Made by a program: the position numbers and the translations under genes. The notes beneath the pieces were generated by a model. It worked only from the letters and a program-made list of their open reading frames with translations, was not told the DNA's origin and searched no databases. DNA of 44,776 bases from Tritrichomonas foetus (Eukaryota > Parabasalia > Tritrichomonadida > Tritrichomonadidae). The stretch covers positions 1 to 44,776 of the forward strand of contig MLAK01000896.1 of assembly GCA_001839685.1 (NCBI GenBank), given 5' to 3'. Of the stretch, positions 1-8,515 are shown one piece after another (the first letter of the stretch is position 1; every line of letters begins with the position of its first letter).

Positions 1-1
1 A

Positions 2-1000
2 CCTAGTGAAGAAGAAGTTAGTGAATATAAAAGATTAAGATCAATTGGATACAATGAAAATTCTATAGCATGTATTATTCGAAAAGATGATATTGACGAA
101 TTCCAATCATATCTTTCAACATGTAACGTTGATATAAATTTTATAATTCCGAAATCACGATTTGAATCTTGTCCTTTTTTGTATTGTAGTGAATATAGAG
201 AATTAAGTATGATAGAGTATGCAGCATTTTATGGTTCAATCAATATTTTTAAGTTTTTATGGCTGAATAATGTACAAATAAATACTCGGATTCCGAATGT
301 TGCTATTGCTGGTGGAAACTATGAGATTATTCATTTAATCGAAAGTAAAAAGACACTAAATTTTGATGGATGCCTTGACACAGCTGTGAAATTTCATCGA
401 AATGATCTTTTTACTTATTTATATGAAACATATGATCACCAAATATGTGATACAACACCTTTTGTATGTATTGAGTATTATAATATTTTTGCTTTTTCAA
501 ATATATTGTCATATGTGGTTGAGAATTATAATAACTTAAAGTGCTTAGTTTTGAAATTGATTTATGGTGTTTATTTTAATTCTTTTATTAATATTTTTCT
601 TTCAATGGTTTTACATGGAAACTATGAAATGATAAAACTTCTTTTGCAATCCAAATCTAATATTGATATTAATATGCCTGATACAATTCTTTCAATATCG
701 CTCATATTTTTGTTAATATGAAAATTTTATCAAGTTTTATCTTTTATTTATAGAAGTCCAATTCATTGGGCTGTAAAATTTAATGATATTGATATGATTA
801 AATTTTTGTTAAGTATTCCATCAATTGATATTCAAGCAACTGATAGAGTCATGCCGATTATATATTTTGTTTTTTTGAAAGATTGTATGGTGTTCTCGTT
901 TGTTTTTATAAAACAATCAAACAATATGCTTCCAATTTCGGTAATCAAGAAGTTTTTGATTTTATTAACAATATTTTTGAACATTAAATTTAATGATTAA
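2..1000 (+). pseudogene. Ankyrin-repeat (DUF3447-like) protein, 5'-truncated by the window and decayed at the 3' end
   Basis: The frame is already open at base 2, so the gene starts left of the window. The translation has the helical ankyrin pattern of the large trichomonad DUF3447/ankyrin family, with phrases such as IEYAAFYGSINIFKFLW, AIAGGNYEIIHLIES and VLHGNYEMIKLLLQSKSNI. A TGA at 719-721 ends the frame. The same frame then resumes with SPIHWAVKFNDIDMIKFLL, which is a further ankyrin repeat, and ends at 1000 after a stretch that no longer looks like ankyrin. I infer a degenerating member of a multicopy family, probably acting in protein-protein contacts. A spliced gene is possible, since the resumption follows a TTTATAG, but I see no matching donor. 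Confidence is high for family type and moderate for pseudogene status. Confidence 0.72.
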
Positions 1001-1371
1001 ATTAGAAAAATGCGTGATTTCTCTGTATAAATAAAATAAAATATACATTTTGAAAATATTACTCAGTAATATTATATTACATATGGACATGATGTATAGG
1101 GCAAAAAAATCATCGATGAATGATTGGAATAATATGAAAAGATGGTGTATTTTTGATTCATTGATATTTTCAGAATATTAAATTAGATGACCAGTGGTTG
1201 ATATTTATTGATAACCATTAATACTATAGTCTTTTTGATAGACAAATTGAGAAATCAATCAAAAAGTAATAAAATTAGTTGATGTATTGGTAACATGAAA
1301 AAAGTTCGGTACTTTTATTTCATTTTATTTTGAATTTAGAAATTATTGCGAATATCACAGATACGATTGGC
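1001..1371. other. Intergenic, AT-rich
   Basis: No coding signal seen. The one structure is a perfect 19-base inverted repeat at 1055-1073 (AATATTACT, C, AGTAATATT). Confidence 0.5.
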
Positions 1372-2007
1372 ATGTGTTCAATCTTTATTTTATTGTTTCT
1401 AAGCGCAACAATTCCTATATACAGTCTATCAATGTGGAGTATTGTTAATTCCACTATTTACATCAATTTATTAAGCGAAATCCCTCGGTATTGTATTTTA
1501 TCAATTGTTGTTGTTGGATTCTTATTTATTATTCTAACAGCATCACATTTATTTCTGCTCTTTAAAACAACATTTTTTGAAAAAAGGATCGCCTATATTT
1601 TGACATTGTTTTGTGCTTCGCTGTTATTGGGAATGATAGGTATTATGGGCGGATTTTTGAATTCTGTTAATCCACATTCTTGTGATTATATGGAACTCAA
1701 ACTTATTTATGGAATTTTTTCCAATGAAACCTTTGATTTGTTAGATATGTGGAAAATGGATAACCGATGCATTATTCCATCCGATTGTATTGTTCCTGCT
1801 CATAATTACATTTATAAAATGTGTAGACTTCCTTTTTCGGTTTATTTAATATTTGAATGTCTCTGTGTTGCTTTTCTCGTGATATTTCTGATATGTAATT
1901 GCATTATTCAATGTGCTCTTGATTTAAAAGATGAGAATGAGCTCGAAGATACCCAAAATGAAAGCCAAAGTGATAATATTCAAATAGACAACCCGAATAT
2001 TAGTTAG
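1372..2007 (+). CDS. Tetraspanin-like four-transmembrane protein
   Basis: 211 aa from the first ATG at 1372. Four hydrophobic spans are visible: one at the extreme N-terminus (CSIFILLFLSATIPIY), a second at about residues 40-65, a third after a short loop (ILTLFCASLLLGMIGIMGGF), and a fourth near the C-terminus (YLIFECLCVAFLVIFLICN). A loop of about 60 residues with four cysteines lies between spans 3 and 4, and the cytosolic tail is acidic. This is tetraspanin topology: short first loop, large cysteine-bearing second loop. The classical CCG motif is absent. Tetraspanins organise membrane microdomains and are a known family in trichomonads. The frame stays open upstream to a TAA at 1291-1293 without any ATG, and the extra residues (NLEIIANITDTIG) look natural. 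The true start may therefore have been lost (TTG at 1330) or may lie on an unseen exon. Confidence 0.6.
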   Translation: MCSIFILLFLSATIPIYSLSMWSIVNSTIYINLLSEIPRYCILSIVVVGFLFIILTASHLFLLFKTTFFEKRIAYILTLFCASLLLGMIGIMGGFLNSVNPHSCDYMELKLIYGIFSNETFDLLDMWKMDNRCIIPSDCIVPAHNYIYKMCRLPFSVYLIFECLCVAFLVIFLICNCIIQCALDLKDENELEDTQNESQSDNIQIDNPNIS

Positions 2008-2180
2008 AAAAACCCACAATTATGAATAATTATCCATGTGAAAAAGACAAAGTAGCAAAAACTAGATAATAAAACAATATTTGTTTTATAATACAAAATA
2101 TGAACTGAAAGAAAGAGAATATGTACATACAAAATATGAAGTAAAATAAATTAGTTTAATATAAGTACATACATATCTAG

Positions 2181-4256
2181 TTATTTGATTTGATAAGCCA
2201 TCAAATCATCCTGTAAGGCAAGAAATGATGTCATCAATTTGTCATCACTTGCCATCAATTTCAGAAAAGCAGATTCCAAGCGCGACCATAAAAATAAATC
2301 AGTATTTTCATTCGTCATTGCAAGAAATGTTTTTTGTTTTACAACAAAAATATTTATAATCATAAATCTATAAATTATTAATGAGCAATCACAAAAAGCG
2401 ACGGCGAATTGTACAACTGTTGTACTTTCACTATCACCTATTCTAATTAGTTCATCAAGTTGCATTAAAGCATCTAAAATTAATTTCAGTGACCATTCAA
2501 ATTTAATATGTTTTATACATTTTAAATGTTCAATTGCAGCCCATAATTTTTGATTCATTAATAAAACAGATCTTTTTGGACCATTTCGAAACATGTCAGG
2601 GAGAACAATTGATTCCCTTTGAAGCATTATATGCTGATCCCATTGGTTTGTAATTCTATCTAACTTTTTCATAAGTTCAGAAGGAACAATTGCATTTAAT
2701 AAATGATTAATAACCATCATAAAAAGAGTTTGTCTAACAATTGGTGAGCAAGCGCCTTGTAAAGATTCGTTGACTATACTCTCAATTGATTCAACAGTTG
2801 GTGTAAATTTCTTTTTAAGTAAACTCATCATTTTTTGTTGTGCTATTGGAAGAACCATTGTTGTATAGTATCCCTGAACAACTGATTGCCATTGTGTTAA
2901 AGTTCTTAATGACATAGAATGAACCAAATATCTTTCAAATGTTCGAGACCGATCAATTAAATTTTGAGTATCTTTGCAAATTATATATTTTTTAAATTCT
3001 TTATGTTTTTCTTGGTCGCTTTTTTTAATCATTTCCAATAATTTATTTGAATCTTCAGATGATTTCATCCTTCGATAAGTTCTTTCGAATTCTGGATTAG
3101 AGTTATCTATTGTTATTTCATAGTTAGGAAAGACAACTGGACGCCAATTAAAAGTTGTATCAAAAGGTTTCGGATTTCTTGAATATAATTTCACCCAAAA
3201 TGGAGTCATATCAATATGTGAGAAATAAGTGTTTTCCTTAAATGATTTCAAATGGGTTGGAAGTTCAGTAACTTGTTGTAAAGCATTGATCATTATGTGA
3301 ACATCACATGGAGTTACAAGTAATTGTGTAAAGGGCGCATCAAATACAGAAAATGCTGAAGGAACTTCAAAAAGTGAAGTTGAATCCATTATGCTCAAAA
3401 TTCTGGTACAAGGTGTTATGTCATCTCTCAGAGAAATAGCAAGTGCTTTTAATTGATTGAAATGCGATGTGAAAGGCGTTCCTTTCACGTATCTCAATAA
3501 TTGAGGCAATGTAAATCTATGCAAGAAAAAATGAAGAACTGATTTTGGATTTCGACCTCTCCTGATCATAAATTTCAATAAGAAAATGTGTGTCTGTGGC
3601 AATAACGGGAAGGATTGAATGATTGTGTTAATTAATGGTTCAACGTACATTTTTAATACTTCAGTTTGGGTCTTGGGTGAATCTAGCCGAATGTCATGGC
3701 AAAATTGTAGCCCAAATTGGCAATAAATCATTTCAATGAATCTGTACGTGCAAGCGTTACAATAAAAAGGGATTAAGGCATAGTCAATGACTTTTTCATT
3801 TTTAATGTTCACCAAAGAGCAGTAAAAAGAGAAAGCATTATATATAAGTTCATTTGATGAAAAAAATCCATAAAATGATGGAATGACAGAAAAGCACATA
3901 AAAATGAAGAATTTGTTATGATCTTGGTCAAACTGACTTTCCAATGCTTTCACTAAATGACTTGGATTTTTCAATATGAAATCCGTTAAAAGTGCCACAT
4001 ATTGAATCTGCTGAGGAGTGACCGAAAGCATGATGTCGTCTGGCTGGGAATGAATGATGGAAAATAAATCGTCGCGTGGTGGAATGAGAGCGGTTGGATA
4101 AGAATCTTCACGGATTAGAGGAATGATTGTTGCGATTCTCTGTTGTTGGATAATTTCTTCGCGTGCTTGAGCAGAGCGAGAGCTGCAATCTTCGAGAAGA
4201 ATTTCTGGAACATTTGGAACTACGTGTTGAAGTTTTTCATAAAGATCGGAATTCAT
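2181..4256 (-). CDS. Conserved-looking 691-aa helical protein of unknown function
   Basis: Intact 691-residue frame from ATG at 4256 to TAG. The protein is almost wholly alpha-helical and hydrophobic-rich, without signal peptide, clear membrane span or low-complexity segment. Residues about 70-180 (helices around LTDFILKNPSHLVKAL and VIPSFYGFFSSNELIYNAF) recall the N-terminal helical lobe of RasGAP-like domains such as that of GAPVD1, but I see no arginine-finger or FLR-type motif, so this is only a suggestion. The start is well supported: a consensus initiator, TCACT, puts +1 at 4270, giving a 14-nt leader. It is divergent from the SUMO-like gene at 4704, sharing a 447-bp intergenic region. 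Function unassigned. Confidence 0.75.
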   Translation of the reverse strand: MNSDLYEKLQHVVPNVPEILLEDCSSRSAQAREEIIQQQRIATIIPLIREDSYPTALIPPRDDLFSIIHSQPDDIMLSVTPQQIQYVALLTDFILKNPSHLVKALESQFDQDHNKFFIFMCFSVIPSFYGFFSSNELIYNAFSFYCSLVNIKNEKVIDYALIPFYCNACTYRFIEMIYCQFGLQFCHDIRLDSPKTQTEVLKMYVEPLINTIIQSFPLLPQTHIFLLKFMIRRGRNPKSVLHFFLHRFTLPQLLRYVKGTPFTSHFNQLKALAISLRDDITPCTRILSIMDSTSLFEVPSAFSVFDAPFTQLLVTPCDVHIMINALQQVTELPTHLKSFKENTYFSHIDMTPFWVKLYSRNPKPFDTTFNWRPVVFPNYEITIDNSNPEFERTYRRMKSSEDSNKLLEMIKKSDQEKHKEFKKYIICKDTQNLIDRSRTFERYLVHSMSLRTLTQWQSVVQGYYTTMVLPIAQQKMMSLLKKKFTPTVESIESIVNESLQGACSPIVRQTLFMMVINHLLNAIVPSELMKKLDRITNQWDQHIMLQRESIVLPDMFRNGPKRSVLLMNQKLWAAIEHLKCIKHIKFEWSLKLILDALMQLDELIRIGDSESTTVVQFAVAFCDCSLIIYRFMIINIFVVKQKTFLAMTNENTDLFLWSRLESAFLKLMASDDKLMTSFLALQDDLMAYQIK

Positions 4257-4703
4257 CTAGTTTCATTAGTGAATTCCTCCTTCACAAAAAGTGGATTTCT
4301 GATAGAAAGTGGACCGATATATTCAAATTGTTGCTATTTATAAAATGAAAAAGTTTGCAATATTGAACGAATTGGATTTTTTATCCCCATTTTTATGGTG
4401 ATTGTGTCAATCTTTTCACTTGAGATTCTGAATTATCCAGGTTTAATATGGGTTATTATTAAAATAACATTTTATTTCTAACATTAATTTAATTTGGAAA
4501 TAATCAAAAAAACTCGAAAAGAATGCTTGATTGGGAAGAAAAATGCACAAATATTAAAACTAGAATTGAATTGTAGTAAACTTTTTAAATTCATAACTTT
4601 TCTCAGAAAGAATATAGATGCCCATAAAAATTCAAATTAAACTTGTCAATTTATTCAATGCATTTTCACAAAAAGTTGTTCTCAAAAAAGGCGCGATTTT
4701 TCA
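4257..4703. other. Divergent intergenic region
   Basis: AT-rich region between the starts of two divergent genes. Apart from the Inr of the left gene and a GCGCG just before the right gene, no motif stands out. The ATG at 4704 is preceded directly by TTTTTCA, a non-consensus initiator-like context. Confidence 0.4.
4268..4272 (-). promoter_or_regulatory. Trichomonad-type initiator (Inr)
   Basis: On the minus strand TCACT matches the trichomonad Inr consensus TCA(+1)-pyrimidine-(T/A). Transcription from A4270 would leave a 14-nt leader before the ATG at 4256, within the usual range of trichomonad leaders. Confidence 0.5.
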
Positions 4704-5744
4704 ATGGATGTCTACTCACCGCCTTATCTTGATGATAATGAAATTCATAACTCTATTGATGCCAAATCTCCACTCGACATTACTTTGAGGTACCAAAACA
4801 TCGATAACTACCGATTAATCGAACCAGACGTCAAATTCGAATCGTTATTTCAATCATTTTGCGAGCCTTATGGTGGATACTCGGAAGAATGGAAATTCTA
4901 CAGAAATCATGTCGAAATTAAAAGTGACCAAACGCCAGAGGAAATCAACCTCACAAATTTTGAAATTATTCAAGTCTGTCGGAAAGAATTCGTTATTGTC
5001 AACCTTGATGGCTTTATTAACGAATTGTCACAGTGTAAATTTTCGCCTTACCAGAAATTCGAGAAGATTTTCCAGAAACTTTGTTCAAAAGTTGGCGCCG
5101 ATCGAGAATTTTATCATTTCCGATTTGGAAGCGTAGAATTACTCGATTCAATGACGCCTAGTGATTATCAAATGAAAAGTGGTGATACAATTTATGTTGA
5201 AAGAACTGCCCAAACTTCACCTTTTCATTCGCAAGAAGCAAAAAAGTTTTCAATTGATGTTGAACTTCAAGGAATCATCCATTCCAAACGAATTGGACCT
5301 AAACATAAACTGAAAGTTCCGCTTACAACTTTATGTAAAAGATTAGGAATAAATGAAGATCATGTGACCTTTTTCTCCAAAGGTGAAATTATTGATCTAG
5401 AAAAGAGTTTGGAAGAATCTGGAATCGATGATGGAAGTGTGATTAAAGGTATTATGAAGGAAAAACCAGTTGAACAGAAAAAAGTAGAAATTATTGATGG
5501 AAAAGTTTCTTTCATTGTTCGAATTGTTGGTAAAAAAGATTATAAAATTAAAATGGAACCAAATAAACCAATCGGAGTTGCATTTAGGAATTTATGTCAA
5601 GCTCTGAAATTGAATTATTATCAATACAAAGTGAATGCTGTTCATCCAGATGGAACAAAAACAGAATTGTTGATGTATGAAACACCAGAAGCATCTGGAA
5701 TACTAACTGGATCTTATATAGAAATTGTGAAGAGGATCTTATGA
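4704..5744 (+). CDS. Protein built of four tandem SUMO-like (beta-grasp) domains
   Basis: 346 aa, intact. The sequence divides into four units of about 70-80 residues at 24-93, 95-168, 181-252 and 267-345. Each shows the ubiquitin-fold pattern: a beta hairpin, a helix ending L..LC..(L/V)G or similar, and a final strand preceded by a (S)GDTI-type turn. Unit 2 is clearest: the helix region KFEKIFQKLCSKVGADREF followed by FRFGSVELLDSMTP and KSGDTIYVER runs parallel to SUMO's core (RFRFDGQ, TPAQLEMEDEDTIDV). Units 3 and 4 keep the helix (LTTLCKRLGI, FRNLCQALKL) and the last strand (DGSVIKGIM, GSYIEIV). There is no C-terminal di-glycine (the protein ends KRIL), so it is not a conjugated modifier. 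By analogy with the paired SUMO-like domains of Rad60/NIP45/Esc2 it probably acts as a scaffold for SUMO-pathway enzymes. The assignment is from fold pattern only. Confidence 0.72.
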   Translation: MDVYSPPYLDDNEIHNSIDAKSPLDITLRYQNIDNYRLIEPDVKFESLFQSFCEPYGGYSEEWKFYRNHVEIKSDQTPEEINLTNFEIIQVCRKEFVIVNLDGFINELSQCKFSPYQKFEKIFQKLCSKVGADREFYHFRFGSVELLDSMTPSDYQMKSGDTIYVERTAQTSPFHSQEAKKFSIDVELQGIIHSKRIGPKHKLKVPLTTLCKRLGINEDHVTFFSKGEIIDLEKSLEESGIDDGSVIKGIMKEKPVEQKKVEIIDGKVSFIVRIVGKKDYKIKMEPNKPIGVAFRNLCQALKLNYYQYKVNAVHPDGTKTELLMYETPEASGILTGSYIEIVKRIL

Positions 5745-6280
5745 ATTTTAACTATCTGTGCGAAAATACTTGTTTGTTTGTAAAAATCATGTTTTTGAAT
5801 TAAAATTCTGACCTCTTCTCTTTCATAAGAAAGTTAAATCGAAACTTTCTTCCAATTGTGTATCAATATTTGAAAATCATTTGTTTGAATTGTCTAGAAT
5901 TGTCTTCAAATGATGAATTTACAACAAATGTCTCTCATGGCAAATGAAGCACAACACTGAAATATCATATGATATTTAATATACCTTTTTTTTAACAAAT
6001 GAACAGCATTTGTTTTAACCAAAATCAACAGATCTTTGCTTGCCAGTGTCGTTGCTAGTTTATGAAAATTCTAGCCGCATGTTTTGAAGAACATATGTTC
6101 ATCTATCTGTTTTAAATGAGTGATGAAAGAAAAAATAAAGCGAAAAAATCAAAAAAATACAAAAAAAGGAAAAGTATGGAATTCATTTATAAGAGGTCAT
6201 TAAATCCTTATTTAATGAATTGCAAATGAGAAATGACTCATCAGACTGAAAAAAGGTGAACAAAAATTATCGTTTGAAAA
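5745..6280. other. Intergenic, no feature seen
   Basis: AT-rich convergent 3' region between the SUMO-like gene and the small DNA-binding-type gene. A-rich tracts around 6130-6175; no coding relic or structured repeat recognised. Confidence 0.4.
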
Positions 6281-6967
6281 TTAGAAAATATTATCTGTGA
6301 TCGATGCGAAATCAATTTCATCATCCATGTCAAAGAACACTTCAGGCATTTCAATTCCATTCATAAATGGCAAAAAAGGTTCTGAATCAAACTCAGACGA
6401 CGAATCTTCTAGAGGATTTCTTCTTGGCTCCATTTCATCAATATCGCTGCATATCTCTATATTGCTATCGTTGTTCATCAATTCAGCATTGCTTTCACAA
6501 GAAAGTGAAATGTCAGAGCGTTCCTTAATTTGTGGAACAACGAATACTTTTGATTGATTCTGTTGATGATTTCTTTCTTCCCTTCTAGTTCTTAACTCCT
6601 TCTTGCTTCGAAATCTAAGCATCTTTCCTTGTTCAAACTCCTCTCTTGTCGTAGAGCAAGTAAATTTTCGATCTTCATCCATAAAAGTGTACCATTTATG
6701 TCTTTTGCTACCTGAAGCACTTGCAAGATGTGGAGGGATAGGAACATCAACATGAATGATTCCATGACATGAATAATTATGATTAACTGAGTTGACTTTA
6801 ATTTTGTCAATTTGCGCCTGTCTCTTTGTGTTGATTGCGAACACGTTATTACTTAACCAAGTAGCACCATTCTCAGCGATATTTTCTGGATGTAATTTTG
6901 AATCGTTTAATCGCTCAAAAAGTCGTAACGGGAAAGGAGAGCTTCTTGATCGTTTGGGTGCCATCAT
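6281..6967 (-). CDS. Small probable DNA-binding protein, possibly of the trichomonad initiator-binding-domain (IBD) type
   Basis: 228 aa from ATG at 6967 (a second ATG follows directly at 6964). A basic N-terminus (APKRSRSS) leads to residues about 12-75, which read as a small winged-helix domain: helix PLRLFERLND, then GATWLSNNVFAINTKRQAQIDKI and VNSVNHNYSCHG. This order (W...F.IN.....I..IK.NSVN.N) resembles the initiator-binding domain of trichomonad IBP39-like transcription factors as I remember it, and more loosely HSF-type domains. A conserved-looking KRHKWYTFMDEDRKFTC segment follows. The C-terminal third is acidic (DNDSNIEICSDIDEMEP and FFDMDDEIDF), like an activation region. If correct, it would bind Inr-like promoter DNA in the nucleus. 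Identification is tentative. Confidence 0.55.
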   Translation of the reverse strand: MMAPKRSRSSPFPLRLFERLNDSKLHPENIAENGATWLSNNVFAINTKRQAQIDKIKVNSVNHNYSCHGIIHVDVPIPPHLASASGSKRHKWYTFMDEDRKFTCSTTREEFEQGKMLRFRSKKELRTRREERNHQQNQSKVFVVPQIKERSDISLSCESNAELMNNDSNIEICSDIDEMEPRRNPLEDSSSEFDSEPFLPFMNGIEMPEVFFDMDDEIDFASITDNIF

Positions 6968-7152
6968 TCACGAGCAAAGTAAAATAATGAAACATGAAGT
7001 GATATCATCAAAGAAGGAATTTGAGAATAATCCTAAATCAATCTCTTTCATTTTTCTGAACTATTTGAGATATTAAATGATTTTAATTCAAATATTATTG
7101 ATAAGAATTGAGATAAAAATGAGAATGCTTTAGAATATTGAGAATAATCTAA

Positions 7153-7510
7153 TCAAATAACCTCCTTTTTCGAATTCAAATTTTCATTTGTTTTCCGATT
7201 GAACTCGCCAGCACTATTCAACATAGGAGCCATTTCAGAAACCCAAAATGCTACATCATGAAGCATACCAATAGTGCAATACATATTACCATAAAACTTT
7301 GATGGATTTGTAATATTTGTGAAGTTTTTTGCAAATAAAATACGAAAATTTTCGACAATCGGAAAACAATTGAAAGAAAAATAAGAATTGCTAATAACCG
7401 ATTTTTCTTGTTCAATATTTTGAGTAACCTCATAGAATTGAACTTAGCGGAAACAATAATGATGTGAAACAACTTTTTCAAAGAAACGTGGAGTTTATTC
7501 ACTTCATCTA
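7153..7510 (-). pseudogene. Decayed coding relic A
   Basis: On the minus strand the frame 7443 to 7153 (97 codons, ending TGA) reads like real protein, for example NFRILFAKNFTNITNPS and MLHDVAFWVSEMAPMLNS, but has no ATG at its head and starts just after a TAA. Immediately upstream the neighbouring frame reads LDEVNKLHVSLKKLFHIII, so a frameshift near 7443 probably splits one ancestral gene. No family recognised. The 83-residue frame 7251-7502 overlaps it but is less protein-like over most of its length. Confidence 0.5.
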
Positions 7511-7820
7511 AAATGACAAATGAAAAGAAGAAGAATTAAAAAAAAAAGAAATAATATTTTTAATAATAATTAAAAAATTAAATTTCCAAGTCATACATAA
7601 AAATTATTGCTTCATTCTCTAAGATGATGAAACTCTGACTTTTTCATAAAACTGACATAATAATATAAACTATACAAAAATTGAATAACAAAAGGAGGTA
7701 AACACAATTTTCAGAGTTGAAAACATTTCTATTTATTTCTGAGTGTTTGTTTATGAATTCTTTCATTCATGAATGTTTCTGAATTGAGAATAAACTTGAA
7801 TGAAATTGTGAAGATCAAGC
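7511..7820. other. Intergenic, AT-rich
   Basis: Contains homopurine and poly(A) stretches at about 7525-7560; no coding signal recognised. Confidence 0.4.
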
Positions 7821-8158
7821 TCACGTTTGATTCTCATCTTTATCTTTCATCGATTTCTCATCCTCTCTCGTGAACTCTTCGACAACATCCTTAGAATATC
7901 GCAAATTCGGCTTCCCTCAATCGCTCTTGGTAGCCAATCTCTCCACGAATAATTTCGATAATCTTTCGATGTTTTGGTTTATGATCGCCATTTGATGAAT
8001 ATTTTTGATCACCGCGATTTCTAACGTTAGTCCTTCAATCGATTTGAGAAATCATTCCAAACAGATCATTAATTCATCGCATGACGTTCCTGTTTTCTAA
8101 GTAGCATCATTCGAATGGCATTGCCAGCAATATCTTTTAAAGATTGAGCAGGCCATTA
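7821..8158 (-). pseudogene. Decayed coding relic B
   Basis: Minus-strand translation gives protein-like segments in sequence but in different frames: WPAQSLKDIAGNAIRMMLL...RHAMN (8155-8072), then DLFGMISQID, a TGA, and RTNVRNRGDQKYSS...HRKIIEIIRGEIGYQERL (to a TAA at 7891), then SKDVVEEFTREDEKSMKDK (to a TGA at 7821). At least two frameshifts and one in-frame stop separate them, so the gene is dead. Base composition is richer in G and C than the flanks, as expected of former coding sequence. Family not recognised. It lies head-on to relic A in the same direction and could be part of the same ancestral gene. Confidence 0.5.
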
Positions 8159-8515
8159 TGTGCCTCTTTCTCTGTTTTTTCTGATTTCCGAATTGAATTT
8201 GCTTTTTTGTTTTAATGAATCACGGAAAAGTCAAATTGATGAGTTTAAATCTTCAACTATTCATTTCTAAACTGTTCTTTCTATAAAAATGAAGAGGAAA
8301 AAACGTAACATCGATATCATTAAATTCTTGTGATTTCGAATCTTTTAAGTACCTTGCCTATCATCTTATTCTGACATTAAAGATGAATTGTTTGGTAAGG
8401 CAGTTATGCTAAATCTTGAAAGAAAGGAGAGAAAAATATCATATATATCATAGATATATCTATAAAGATTTTATATAAAATCAAAACATTTTATCAAAAA
8501 TAAAAATCAAGTGAA
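8159..8515. other. Intergenic 3' region of the HECT gene
   Basis: AT-rich; contains a run of overlapping ATATATC/GATATAT-type words at 8440-8475. No gene seen. Confidence 0.4.

Noticed and set aside
719..793. An intron in the ankyrin gene ending at TTTATAG
   Set aside because: No donor site is recognisable, and the sequence beyond the rejoined ankyrin repeat also loses its pattern, which fits decay better.
7251..7502. 83-codon minus-strand frame as a gene
   Set aside because: Only its first part looks coding; the neighbouring frame is the better continuation, so I treat the region as a frameshifted relic.
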